A DNA stretch of 64,000 nt, taken from NCBI GenBank assembly GCA_016788885.1, contig JAEURX010000018.1:62001-126000 (forward strand), given 5' to 3'. The notes below the pieces were generated by a model. It had not been told where the DNA came from. It saw nothing but the letters and a program-made list of their open reading frames with translations, and searched no databases. The stretch is from Nitrospira sp. Its GTDB lineage: Bacteria; Nitrospirota; Nitrospiria; Nitrospirales; Nitrospiraceae. Made by a program: the position numbers and the translations under genes. Shown here one piece after another: positions 52,131-60,938 of this stretch; position 1 is the first letter of the stretch, and each line of letters opens with the position of its first letter.

Positions 52131-52937
52131 TTAAAAGCTAACACGGACCACCCCCGGAGCGACGACCGTCGCCCGCAAGTCTTTCCCGGAATCGACATTG
52201 GAAACAGTGATGGTCTGGCCCAACTCGCCGTGCGACTTGGTGACTCCCACGGTTTGAATCGAAAGCCCTCCCTGCCGGGCTTCAATCGTGACCCGATCGC
52301 CTTTGTGCACGGCGAAGGGGCGTCGGACCGAAGTGAGCCGGATCGCATTCTGTGGCGGCAACGGACGGATGGCGGCTTTCCCGATCACGTCGGCCGGATT
52401 GATTGCGAACGGCTGCTTCAGGTCGTACAGCACGATACGCTCGGTGGCGACATCGTCGGCCGCAATCTCCTCATCGGCCTTGATGGAGCGAACCGGCACC
52501 ACCACGTCGACGAGCGCGGCCACATCAGCCGTGGCCTCGACGGTCTTGATGAAGCGGCCGTTCACCGCCAAGTGAACCTGAAACACTCGTCGTCCGAGCG
52601 GCTCATCCGAGCGGCCACCGCTCACCTGTATGTCGACGGTTCCCGACGGCAGCGCAATCGGCTGTTGCGGCTCGCCTAGCATCACCTGGCAATCAGCGGC
52701 GCGACCCGCGAGCTCTCGCTTCACGAAATCGTGAATGACGCCGCGGATCTGCTCCGGATAGATGAGGCGTTTTGCACGTGCGTGCGGAAGCCCCTGCGCA
52801 CTGTGTACGAGCGCTTCGTGCACGCGAAACAGCGGCCGAACCGGCGCCTTCTCCCCTGCCGATGCAGGCAGCACCGCGCCTGTGATCAGGCTGAGCGTGA
52901 CGACACTGACGAGGCCGATTCGATTCACGGGTGTCAC
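52131..52937 (-). CDS. flgA: P-ring assembly chaperone FlgA
   Basis: FlgA helps FlgI assemble in the periplasm. The 268-residue protein has a signal peptide (VSVVTLSLITGAVLPASA), a variable N-terminal half and a C-terminal SAF domain (VPVRSIKADEEIAADDVA, then VHKGDRVTIEARQGG and SVRRPFAV). It lies between flgG and flgH, the usual order. Confidence 0.93.
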   Translation of the reverse strand: MTPVNRIGLVSVVTLSLITGAVLPASAGEKAPVRPLFRVHEALVHSAQGLPHARAKRLIYPEQIRGVIHDFVKRELAGRAADCQVMLGEPQQPIALPSGTVDIQVSGGRSDEPLGRRVFQVHLAVNGRFIKTVEATADVAALVDVVVPVRSIKADEEIAADDVATERIVLYDLKQPFAINPADVIGKAAIRPLPPQNAIRLTSVRRPFAVHKGDRVTIEARQGGLSIQTVGVTKSHGELGQTITVSNVDSGKDLRATVVAPGVVRVSF

Positions 52938-52961
52938 CCTTCGTTGAAAGTACGGCGCCGA

Positions 52962-53753
52962 TTATCGGCGCAAGTTGTTCGCGATCTGCATCATTTCGTC
53001 GGATGCCTGGATCGTCTTGGAGTTAATTTCGTAACTCCGTTGGGCGATGATCATGTTGACCATTTCTTCCGCCAGATTGACGTTCGAGCTTTCTAAAAAT
53101 CCCTGCTGCAAGGTGCCGAAGCCGGTAGAGAATCCGCCGGTGCCCTGCTGTGCCGGGCCCGAGGCAAAACTGTCCAGAAACAGATTGCCGCCCATGGCCA
53201 CCAGACCGGACGGATTGTCGAAACGCACCAGTTGAATCTGTCCCACCTGTGACGCCTGGGTCACACCAGGCAGCAGCACGGAGACGGTCCCATCCTGGCC
53301 GATATCGATCTTGAGGGCGCCGGACGGGATGGTGATGACGGGGGTGAGTTGGTCGCCGTCGCCGGTCACGAGATTGCCCACGTTGTCCCGTTTGAATGAG
53401 CCGTTGCGGGTATACATGATGGTGCCGTCCGGTCGGGCGACCTGAAAGAAGCCGGCTCCGTCGATGGCCAGGTCGAGATCGTTACTCGTCTGGCGCATGT
53501 TGCCCTGCATCCACTCCTTGGCCACGGTAATGGGACGCACGCCTCCTCCGACCTGGACGCCGACGGGAAACACCCCGACGTTCGACGCGTTGGTACCGGG
53601 CAAGCGTTGGATTTGATACAGCAGGTCGCCGAATTCTGCGCGGCTCCGCTTGAACGCGTTCGTGTTGACGTTCGCCAAGTTGTTGGCGATGGTGTCCACA
53701 TTAAGTTGCTGGGCCGTCATGCCCGTCGCCGCGGTCCACATTGCGCGAATCAT
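52962..53753 (-). CDS. flgG: Distal rod protein FlgG
   Basis: FlgG builds the distal rod. The 263-residue protein begins MIRAMWTAATGMTAQQLNVD with the rod signature NNLANVNTNAFKRSRAEF, and ends with the axial coiled-coil ISYEI-like pattern ESSNVNLAEEMVNMIIAQRS. Length is normal. It follows flgF by ten bases. Confidence 0.96.
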   Translation of the reverse strand: MIRAMWTAATGMTAQQLNVDTIANNLANVNTNAFKRSRAEFGDLLYQIQRLPGTNASNVGVFPVGVQVGGGVRPITVAKEWMQGNMRQTSNDLDLAIDGAGFFQVARPDGTIMYTRNGSFKRDNVGNLVTGDGDQLTPVITIPSGALKIDIGQDGTVSVLLPGVTQASQVGQIQLVRFDNPSGLVAMGGNLFLDSFASGPAQQGTGGFSTGFGTLQQGFLESSNVNLAEEMVNMIIAQRSYEINSKTIQASDEMMQIANNLRR

Positions 53754-53763
53754 AGAACCCCTC

Positions 53764-54531
53764 CTATTGCACCCGGCCCAGATCCTGGATGGCCGTCTCC
53801 GTCATACGATCAAGCGTCTGAATCAGCTTCTGCGCCGACTCATAACTCCGCATCCCCTGAATCATCTTCACCATTTCGGTGAGCGAATTCACGTTCGATT
53901 CTTCAATATGTCCCGGCTGCAGCCGCGGCTTGACCGAGGTGCTGGGCTTGCCCCCGGCAAACAATCCTTCGGTATATTTTTGTGGCATGTCGGACTCAGG
54001 AAACTCGACCACCTTGATGTTGCCGATCGTGTTCCCATCGACTTGAATCGCGCCTTCCGTGTTGATCTGGATGTTTCCGGGCGGGACCTTGATCTCGCCT
54101 TTGGTCCCCATCACGGGATGACCGAGGTTCGTCACCAGTCGGCGCTGGCTGTCGAGGGAGAAAATACCGTTCCTGGTGTAGCGGGCTCCTTCCGGAGTCT
54201 TGACCTCAAAAAATCCGTCGGTCTGGATTGCCACATCGAGCGGGTTGCCCGTGATGCGGATCCGGCCTGGCTCAAACGTGGTGCGCACACCATGCGCTTC
54301 CGCGAAGACCCGTTCGCTCGGACCCGCCGGACGCGTGGAGATGGTGGACACGATGCCGTTCGAGGGCGACCCCATTGCAACCGAATTGGCACGGGCAAAG
54401 AGCCCACGGAACCCCTGCTGGTCCTGTTTGAAGCCGGAAGTATTGACGTTCGCCAAATTGTTGGCGAACACCTGCAACTGCTTTTCTTGAGCAACTGCGC
54501 CGGAAAGAATTGGATAGATGGCTCGATTCAT
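53764..54531 (-). CDS. flgF: Proximal rod protein FlgF
   Basis: FlgF is a proximal rod protein homologous to FlgG. With the start at MNRAIYPILSG the protein has 255 residues and the rod signature NNLANVNTSGFKQDQQGF, and its C-terminus has ESNVNSLTEMVKMIQGMRSY. The 18 codons upstream in the same frame are not used because they give no rod-like sequence. First gene of the long flg operon, 43 bases after a sigma-54-type promoter. Confidence 0.94.
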   Translation of the reverse strand: MNRAIYPILSGAVAQEKQLQVFANNLANVNTSGFKQDQQGFRGLFARANSVAMGSPSNGIVSTISTRPAGPSERVFAEAHGVRTTFEPGRIRITGNPLDVAIQTDGFFEVKTPEGARYTRNGIFSLDSQRRLVTNLGHPVMGTKGEIKVPPGNIQINTEGAIQVDGNTIGNIKVVEFPESDMPQKYTEGLFAGGKPSTSVKPRLQPGHIEESNVNSLTEMVKMIQGMRSYESAQKLIQTLDRMTETAIQDLGRVQ

Positions 54532-54573
54532 GTGTTTCTCGTCCTGCCTTCCTGCTACTCCACCAGGAGAGAT

Positions 54574-54589
54574 AGCAATGCACATGCCA
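54574..54589 (-). promoter_or_regulatory. Putative sigma-54 (RpoN) promoter of the flgF operon
   Basis: Minus strand TGGCATG, 4 bases, TTGCT. GG (-24) and GC (-12) are separated by the required ten bases; only one base differs from TGGCACG-N4-TTGCW. Predicted leader about 30 bases. Class II rod genes under sigma-54 are usual in polar flagellates. Confidence 0.65.
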
Positions 54590-54801
54590 TCCCCTTCCGA
54601 TGCGCTTCACAAAACGCACACCGCCGTCGTCATCACAAAATGCGAATGATTGTCGATAGATGCGAACGGGAACGAAACAAGGAGCATAAGAGAGGTTCGA
54701 GGGGCACTCAGCAGAGGCCGTCAACGACAGAAGGTGGCTGGAAGTCTTTTCCGCTACCTAGGAAAGTCTTGCCTAGAGAAGGAAGAGGGGCGTGCGAAGA
54801 G

Positions 54802-55677
54802 TTAGGCTGCAATCGTGGAAGCAGAATCAGCGGCCGACATGTCCTGCGCACCGGCAATCCCGCCCAGGGTGCCGCCTTGTGCCAGTGCGCGCTCCAAGGC
54901 GTGCACGGCAGCCTCAATCAATGCCGGCGCATCGACTCCATCCTGACCTGAGAGGCTGATGCCGATCCGGCTGCTGAGGAACAACTCGTGGCAATCGAGG
55001 GTGACTGGCTGGGCGATCGTGCGCTGCATCTTTTTCGCAATCGCCAGCACCTCATCCTGTGTCATCACCTGCTCTAACAGCACCGCAAACCGCGACTCTG
55101 TGAGCCTGGCGACGACATCGACGGTCCGCAACGCGCTTTTCACCCGTGCGGCCTGAACACGGTACATCAGATTCCGGTTCAGCATCGCATAGGCATCGGT
55201 TTCCGCCGTGAAGTGCTCAAGCTCGATGACGAGAATGGCAGCCTGGCGCCCTTCCCTCTGAGCACGGCCTACCGCTTGGGTCAGGAGTGAGAGAAACAAC
55301 CGCTGCCTTGGGAGCCCCGTTACCGGATCGTACGTATGTGCCGCACCGACCAGCGAGAGCGTTGCCGGCGTATCAGGTGTGGATGCGGCCACCGGTTGCC
55401 GAATGGACCAATTCGCCGCTCCAAATACCAAGAGGGAGAAGCCCATTCCCAACATCACCATGACGGGATAGGCAGTCAACGCCGAAACCGTGAGCAACCC
55501 CACGGAGGCCGTCCAGTACAACCCGCCCGCCATAAACATGACACAGGCCACAACACCGACTCGGGCAATATCATGGGATTCTACGGGGTGGGACGCGCCG
55601 GAATGCTCGCACCCGTGGCTGGTTCCCGATCCATCATGATCGCCGCCGTCGGGTGATGCAGGTGGGGGCACGCTCAT
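54802..55677 (-). CDS. Membrane protein with degenerate GGDEF domain
   Basis: A 291-residue protein. A His/Gly/Ser-rich N-terminus precedes two membrane segments (about 40-58 and 70-88); a GGDEF-type domain follows (about 110-275), with its normal DPVTGLPRQRLF opening. The active-site loop reads ARLTESRFAVLLE, so GGDEF is replaced by TESRF (193-197), and the metal-binding Asp is IELEHF. It should not make c-di-GMP; it may bind nucleotide or act as a scaffold. A sigma-28-type site lies 50 bases upstream. Confidence 0.82.
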   Translation of the reverse strand: MSVPPPASPDGGDHDGSGTSHGCEHSGASHPVESHDIARVGVVACVMFMAGGLYWTASVGLLTVSALTAYPVMVMLGMGFSLLVFGAANWSIRQPVAASTPDTPATLSLVGAAHTYDPVTGLPRQRLFLSLLTQAVGRAQREGRQAAILVIELEHFTAETDAYAMLNRNLMYRVQAARVKSALRTVDVVARLTESRFAVLLEQVMTQDEVLAIAKKMQRTIAQPVTLDCHELFLSSRIGISLSGQDGVDAPALIEAAVHALERALAQGGTLGGIAGAQDMSAADSASTIAA

Positions 55678-55726
55678 AGGCGACGATACACAGGATTGAT
55701 AGACGTGAGACCACAGGGTCTAAACC

Positions 55727-55754
55727 GTATCGGAGGAGTCGTGGGGAAACTGTA
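55727..55754 (-). promoter_or_regulatory. Sigma-28-type promoter of the degenerate GGDEF gene
   Basis: Minus strand TACAGTTT, 12 bases, TCCGATAC. Seven of eight -35 bases agree with the consensus; the spacing is identical to the other sites. It lies between fliA and the GGDEF gene, giving the latter its own transcript. Confidence 0.6.
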
Positions 55755-55835
55755 GGACAGAGTGTCGGCGTGAAGCCTTACGAAGAGAGTCGGCAAGAAC
55801 GGACAGCAACGGCAAGCAGGACCTCGAGATGTCTC

Positions 55836-56606
55836 CTATACATCGACCGGTTCCAGCCGTGCCTTGAGATGCAGAATGGCCTTCGAATGGATCTGGCAGA
55901 CCCGAGATTCAGTGACCTTGAGCGCCTGCCCGATTTCTTTCATCGTCAGTTCTTCGAAGTAATATAGCGACAACACGAGCCGTTCTTTTTCCGGAAGATC
56001 CTGGATGGCGGTTTCGAGCACGTGACGCGCACGCTCACTCACCAACATGGAGAGTGGATCCGGTTGATTGGAGTCGGTCAGCATGCTGATGATCTTGTGG
56101 CCGTCCGCATCTTGGACGCCCAGGTCGTCAAGACTGATGACAACCGCACCCCGAGAGCGAGTGAGAAACTCATCCAGTTCCTCCTGCGACATCTTGAGCT
56201 CTTTGCCGACTTCCTGGTCCGATGGTGGACGGCCGAGGCGATGGAGGAGTTCGGAATAGGTCTTTTGCAACAAGGTAATACGCTCATGGACGGAGCGCGG
56301 AATCCAGTCCATGGAACGGATCTCGTCGAGCATGGCACCTCGGATGCGAAACTCCGCGTAGGTTTTAAATTTTGCCTCACGGGTCGGATCGTACTTATCC
56401 ATCGCATCCATGAGTCCCATGATTCCGACGGACATCAAGTCTTCAGCGTCCATGTACGCCGGCAGTCGAAACGCCAACCGATGCGCCATGGCTTTGACGA
56501 CATGAGTAAACTCTTGAATCACCCGTTCACGATCGGATTCCTCAATCACTCGGCGCTGGGCATTTCCGACTGCAAGCGTTTTACGAGCGTGCGTCATTCG
56601 CGACAA
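55836..56606 (-). CDS. fliA: Flagellar sigma factor FliA (sigma-28)
   Basis: FliA directs RNA polymerase to late flagellar genes. The 256-residue protein has region 2 (YMDAEDLMSVGIMGLMDAMD, then FKTYAEFRIRGAMLDEIR), region 3 (RLGRPPSDQEVGKELKMS) and region 4 (LPEKERLVLSLYYFEELTMK, ending with the HTH VTESRVCQIHSKA). It follows flhG by nine bases. Its candidate sites are scattered through this window, and its antagonist FlgM is at 49.3-49.6 kb. Confidence 0.97.
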   Translation of the reverse strand: MSRMTHARKTLAVGNAQRRVIEESDRERVIQEFTHVVKAMAHRLAFRLPAYMDAEDLMSVGIMGLMDAMDKYDPTREAKFKTYAEFRIRGAMLDEIRSMDWIPRSVHERITLLQKTYSELLHRLGRPPSDQEVGKELKMSQEELDEFLTRSRGAVVISLDDLGVQDADGHKIISMLTDSNQPDPLSMLVSERARHVLETAIQDLPEKERLVLSLYYFEELTMKEIGQALKVTESRVCQIHSKAILHLKARLEPVDV

Positions 56607-56615
56607 TCCTTTCGC

Positions 56616-57482
56616 TCAATGCGTCCGCAGAAGTTGTTGCCACAGGAACTGGACGGTTCCCTTGGGGATCGCCGGTGGCGTCAATTGCGACACCGCTTCC
56701 GTCAATTCTCGAAACGCGCGGCTAGCCGGCGCATGAGGGAACAGATCGATGACGGCCCGCTGCTGGGTCACCGCCATCGGGACATAGTCGTCCTGCGGAA
56801 TAGCCCCCAAGTAATCAAGTGAAATGTGGAGGAATCGGCTCACCGCGACCTCCAGCTTTCGATAGATGCGGGCCGCATCCCGAGGCGACTTCACCATGTT
56901 CACCAAAACGTAAAACCGGCGCTCGCGGTATTGCCGGAGCAACACCTTCATCAAGGCATAGGCATCGGTCAGCGAGGTGGGCTCAGGAGACACGACGACA
57001 ACGATCGATTGTGCCGCTGCGGCGAAATAGGTCACGGTCGACGAGATCCCTGCGCCGGTGTCGATCAGCAGCACATCCATCGTCGAGGCCAATCGTTCCA
57101 ACTCTTCCTGCAGGATGAGCTGTTGTGCTTCCGTCAGAACGGTGAGCTGCGAAATTCCTGTACTGGCTGGCAGGACGGTGATGCCGCTGGGGCCGGTCAA
57201 GGCAATGTCTTCGAGCCGACAGGTCTTGGCGAGCACGTGCTCCAGTGTGTATTTCGGTGTCAGCCCGAGCAGGATGTCGACGTTGCCCAATCCGAGGTCC
57301 GCATCGAGCACCAGGACTTTTTTGCCGGTTTGAGCCAAGGCGATCGCCGTGTTGGCGACCACGTTGCTTTTCCCCACTCCGCCTTTGCCGCTGGTGACCG
57401 TGATCACCTGTGTTCGGGAGGGACCGACGCCGCCGTCACAGGCTCTCAGTTGCGGATCCAAAATTCCTGGTTGCATCGCCAT
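56616..57482 (-). CDS. flhG: Flagellar number regulator FlhG (MinD-like ATPase)
   Basis: FlhG limits flagellar number and works with FlhF at the pole. In the 288-residue form used here the deviant Walker A is VTSGKGGVGKSNVVAN, followed by LVLDADLGLGNVDILLG; Walker B-like LLIDTGAGIS and the MinD-type membrane or regulatory C-terminus follow. The ATG with GGGGAG five bases upstream is preferred to much longer in-frame forms overlapping flhF, although another ATG one codon earlier is possible. Confidence 0.93.
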   Translation of the reverse strand: MAMQPGILDPQLRACDGGVGPSRTQVITVTSGKGGVGKSNVVANTAIALAQTGKKVLVLDADLGLGNVDILLGLTPKYTLEHVLAKTCRLEDIALTGPSGITVLPASTGISQLTVLTEAQQLILQEELERLASTMDVLLIDTGAGISSTVTYFAAAAQSIVVVVSPEPTSLTDAYALMKVLLRQYRERRFYVLVNMVKSPRDAARIYRKLEVAVSRFLHISLDYLGAIPQDDYVPMAVTQQRAVIDLFPHAPASRAFRELTEAVSQLTPPAIPKGTVQFLWQQLLRTH

Positions 57483-57510
57483 CATCTCTCCCCTCTTGTT
57501 CGACCACCGA

Positions 57511-58812
57511 CTACCGCGCGTACGACCGATTTCCCGGCACAACCGGAGATGTTCCCTGCGCATCCCATGCAGTGTTGGTGCCACCGCCTGGTGTACGCAC
57601 TTGCCCGCCCAAGAGGAGGTCTCCCAGGCGATTGACATGAGCCTGAACCAGGTCGTCGGGAACCCGTTGCCCGGTCCCCCAGTAAGACAACGGAATGCCG
57701 GTGCGGTGAGTGGCCTCGAAGATCCCCCCGTACCCGGTGGTTTCATCCAGCTTGGTGAACAGTAGTCGCAATGACGGGACATCCACACACTGACTCGTGC
57801 TGACCACGAGATCAGGCACACGTGTGGCCGCGGCCAGGACCAGATGCACTTCCATGGGAAGCCCGCGATTCAGCAGCCCTCTCCAGCGTTGAGCGGCGAT
57901 CGGTTCATAGGGATTGAATCCCGCCGTGTCGATCAAGATCAGTTCCGCTTCCCGCGCCAGATCGATCGCCTCCTGGGCTTCCTCGCAGGATGCCGCCACC
58001 GACAATTCCACCCCCAAGACTTCCGCATAGAGCCGGAGATGTTCCACTGCAGCCGGACGATAGGTGTCCATCGTGATCAAGGCCACGCTCCGCTGTTCCA
58101 CGATGCCGTAGTGTGTCGCCAATTTGGCGATCGTGGAGGTTTTACCGACGCCGCTGGGACCGACGAACAAGGCGATTTTCTGTTCACCGGTCGTGCTCAA
58201 AAGCGGGCCGGCCGTGGTCACTCGATCGAGCAACACCGTGCGTAGCAACTGGAGCGATGAGTGACGCTGAGACGTCCCCTGCTCGACGAGGGTTTCCCGC
58301 AGTTCTCGCAGACAGGCCTCAGCCGTCGCATGTTCGACGCCCTGCGCGAGGAGATCCTCATAGACACGTTGGAAGGACTGAAACGCCGTGCCCTGGGCGT
58401 GATGCTGTGTCTGCGCCTGGCTCTGTGGCGCTGAAGCCACCCCGGCCGTCTTGGCCTGACGAGGCGCTGTCAGGAGTGGGTGATTCGCGAATTTCGCGTT
58501 GTCGGTCCTCTGCTCCATTGCGCCCTGAAGCGTTTTTTGGAAGCGCGATTCCTCCGCCGGCACCGTCGGAGCCGAAAGGCTCACCGGAGCGACGTGCTCG
58601 GCGTCAGCGAGGATCGGTGCTGCGTCCGGCACGGCTACGTCGTCCTCGATCGCCGCCATGACTTCCAGCACAGAGCCCCCCAGCAGGCCGAATCCGTTGT
58701 CCCATGACCGCACCCGCTTGGTGGACAAAATGACGGCGTCCGGACCAAGGGTCTCCTTGATGGAGCGGATGGCCTCATGCATCGACGCGACGTGAAAGGT
58801 CCGTACCTTCAT
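57511..58812 (-). CDS. flhF: Flagellar placement GTPase FlhF
   Basis: FlhF is an SRP-type GTPase setting the site of polar flagella. A short B domain (1-60, VRTFHVASMHEAIRSIKETL), a low-complexity linker and an NG domain follow; G1 is FVGPSGVGKTSTIAK (residues 217-230), with ALITMDTYRPAAVEHLRLYA and LILIDTAGFNP as G2/G3. Length 433. It is translationally coupled to flhA through an ATGA overlap. Confidence 0.95.
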   Translation of the reverse strand: MKVRTFHVASMHEAIRSIKETLGPDAVILSTKRVRSWDNGFGLLGGSVLEVMAAIEDDVAVPDAAPILADAEHVAPVSLSAPTVPAEESRFQKTLQGAMEQRTDNAKFANHPLLTAPRQAKTAGVASAPQSQAQTQHHAQGTAFQSFQRVYEDLLAQGVEHATAEACLRELRETLVEQGTSQRHSSLQLLRTVLLDRVTTAGPLLSTTGEQKIALFVGPSGVGKTSTIAKLATHYGIVEQRSVALITMDTYRPAAVEHLRLYAEVLGVELSVAASCEEAQEAIDLAREAELILIDTAGFNPYEPIAAQRWRGLLNRGLPMEVHLVLAAATRVPDLVVSTSQCVDVPSLRLLFTKLDETTGYGGIFEATHRTGIPLSYWGTGQRVPDDLVQAHVNRLGDLLLGGQVRTPGGGTNTAWDAQGTSPVVPGNRSYAR

Positions 58813-60923
58813 GCCAAGCTCCTGGTATCACTGCCTTCGAGATCCAAACGAACCGTTTCCAATGCCTGCAGTCGTGTCACGCTGTCGACCTCGTTCAGGC
58901 CGAGTATCGGAACTGAGTGCAAAATCCGATCCGTGAGTTTCCGCAGATGTCGCCGCAGCGAAGGTGAGCACAGAATCACTGGCTGATGTCCTCGCCCGAC
59001 CATTCGTTCGGCCGCTTGCTTCAATGCAGCGAGCAGTTTCTGTGCCACCAGCGGGTCGGGAGCCCACTGACTACCCTGCCCGGCAGCATTGGCCTGGTCG
59101 GCAAGGGTTCGATCCAGCCGCGGATCGAGTCCGATGATCGGCAACGACCCATCAGGCGCGAGATACTGCTTGGTAATCGTCCGGCCGAGCGATTGCCGCA
59201 CCACTTCCGTGAGGATATCCGGATCCTTCGTCGTGGCAGCGTGGTCAGCGATCGTTTCGAGAATGGTCCGCAAGTCTCGAATCGGCACTCCTTCACGCAG
59301 AAGGTGCGACAACACCCGGACCAGGCTGCCAAGCGGAATCAGGTTAGGAATCACTTCTTCCACGAGCTTGGGGTGATTTTTTCCCAGTTGATCGAGCAGA
59401 CCCTGCACTTCCTGCCGACCCAGCAACTCGTGCGCATGCCGCTTGATGAGTTCGGACAGATGGGTGGCGATGGCCGACCCGGGATCGACCACGGTATAGC
59501 CGGCCATTTGAGCCTGTTCCCGCTGTTGTTCAGGAACCCAGAGTGCCGGCAACCCGAACGCCGGCTCCTTGGTCGGCAAACCATGGATGATGCCCCGTTG
59601 CGCCGTGCCAGGGTCGATAGCCAGCACATGAGCCGGCATGACTTCGGACTTGGCCAGTTCGACGCCTTTGAGCAACGCCGCATATTCATTCGGCCGCAGT
59701 TGCAGATTGTCTCGAATATGAATCGGCGGAAGGACGAATCCCATGTGTTCGGCGAATTGCCGCCGTAATCCTTTGATGCGATCGAGGAGTGCCCCCCCCT
59801 GTCCTCCGTCGACCAGGCCGATGAGGCCGTAGCCCACCTGTACTTCCATGAGATCCAATGGCACCACCTGCGTCGCGGCGTCCTCGGCCTTGGTCTGCGG
59901 AGATGCCTGCTCAGGTTGCGCGGCGGCACCTTTTTGCTGCTCATTGATTTGGAAGGCCATCCAGCCGGTCAGGCTGCCGAGTGCCAAAAACGCGAGATGC
60001 GGCAATCCAGGAACCAGTCCCATGGCGAGGAGAATGCCGGAGGCCGTCCCGATGGCCTTTGGCGAAATGAGGACCTGTCTCGTGACTTCGAATCCGAGGT
60101 TCACCTCAGACGCAGCCCGAGTGATCACGATACCGGCAGCGGTCGACACGATGAGCGCCGGCACCTGCGCGACCAGGCCTTCACCGACCGTCAGCAGGGT
60201 GTATGTTTGCGCGGCGGCCGACAGCGACATGCCCTGCTGCAGCACACCGATCGTCAAACCGCCGAGGATATTGACGAGGGTGATGACCACTGCCGCCACA
60301 GCATCACCTCGTACGAATTTGCTCGAACCGTCCATCGCTCCGTAGAAATCGGCTTCCTGCGCGATTTCCTTTCGGCGCTGGCGGGCCTCCTTATCGTTGA
60401 TCAGACCGGCGTTCAAATCGGCATCAATCGCCATTTGTTTCCCGGGCATGGCATCCAAGGTAAACCGTGCGGCGACCTCCGCGACACGGCCCGCACCTTT
60501 GGTGATGACGACGAAGTTGATAATGACCAGGATCGTGAACACCACCAGACCGACGGTGTAGTTTCCGCCGACGACGAAATTGCCAAAGGCCCGGATGACT
60601 TCACCCGCCGCCGCCGCCCCTTCATTCCCGTGCAGTAAAATCAATCGGGTGGACGCAATGTTGAGGGCGAGGCGAAGCAGCGTCACCATGAGGAGGATCG
60701 ACGGAAAAACGGAGAATTCGAGCGGCCGGCGAACCTGCATACCAACCAGGAGGATGATGATCGAGAGCGTAATGTTGAAGCTCAGCAGCAGGTCCAGAAA
60801 GAATCGCGGGAGCGGGACCAGCATCACCATTAGAATGCCGACCACGCCCACGGACATCAAAATATCCGGGTGTTTGACCAGGGAGCTGCTGGGAATCGAT
60901 GTATTCTCAGATGCCATCGCCAC
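58809..60923 (-). CDS. flhA: Flagellar export gate protein FlhA
   Basis: FlhA is the large export-gate subunit that receives substrates. The 704-residue protein has about eight membrane segments in residues 20-330 (LPRFFLDLLLSFNITLSIII and the FHIPEP loop MPGKQMAIDADLNAGLI), and a cytoplasmic domain (about 350-700) for chaperone docking. Its end overlaps the flhF start. Confidence 0.97.
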   Translation of the reverse strand: MAMASENTSIPSSSLVKHPDILMSVGVVGILMVMLVPLPRFFLDLLLSFNITLSIIILLVGMQVRRPLEFSVFPSILLMVTLLRLALNIASTRLILLHGNEGAAAAGEVIRAFGNFVVGGNYTVGLVVFTILVIINFVVITKGAGRVAEVAARFTLDAMPGKQMAIDADLNAGLINDKEARQRRKEIAQEADFYGAMDGSSKFVRGDAVAAVVITLVNILGGLTIGVLQQGMSLSAAAQTYTLLTVGEGLVAQVPALIVSTAAGIVITRAASEVNLGFEVTRQVLISPKAIGTASGILLAMGLVPGLPHLAFLALGSLTGWMAFQINEQQKGAAAQPEQASPQTKAEDAATQVVPLDLMEVQVGYGLIGLVDGGQGGALLDRIKGLRRQFAEHMGFVLPPIHIRDNLQLRPNEYAALLKGVELAKSEVMPAHVLAIDPGTAQRGIIHGLPTKEPAFGLPALWVPEQQREQAQMAGYTVVDPGSAIATHLSELIKRHAHELLGRQEVQGLLDQLGKNHPKLVEEVIPNLIPLGSLVRVLSHLLREGVPIRDLRTILETIADHAATTKDPDILTEVVRQSLGRTITKQYLAPDGSLPIIGLDPRLDRTLADQANAAGQGSQWAPDPLVAQKLLAALKQAAERMVGRGHQPVILCSPSLRRHLRKLTDRILHSVPILGLNEVDSVTRLQALETVRLDLEGSDTRSLA

Positions 60924-60938
60924 TCCTACCGACTTGGA

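Noticed and set aside
53650-54951. 433-codon plus-strand frame opposite flgG and flgF
   Set aside because: It is antisense to two secure rod genes; the product is His/Arg-rich and of low complexity, typical of a shadow in GC-rich DNA.
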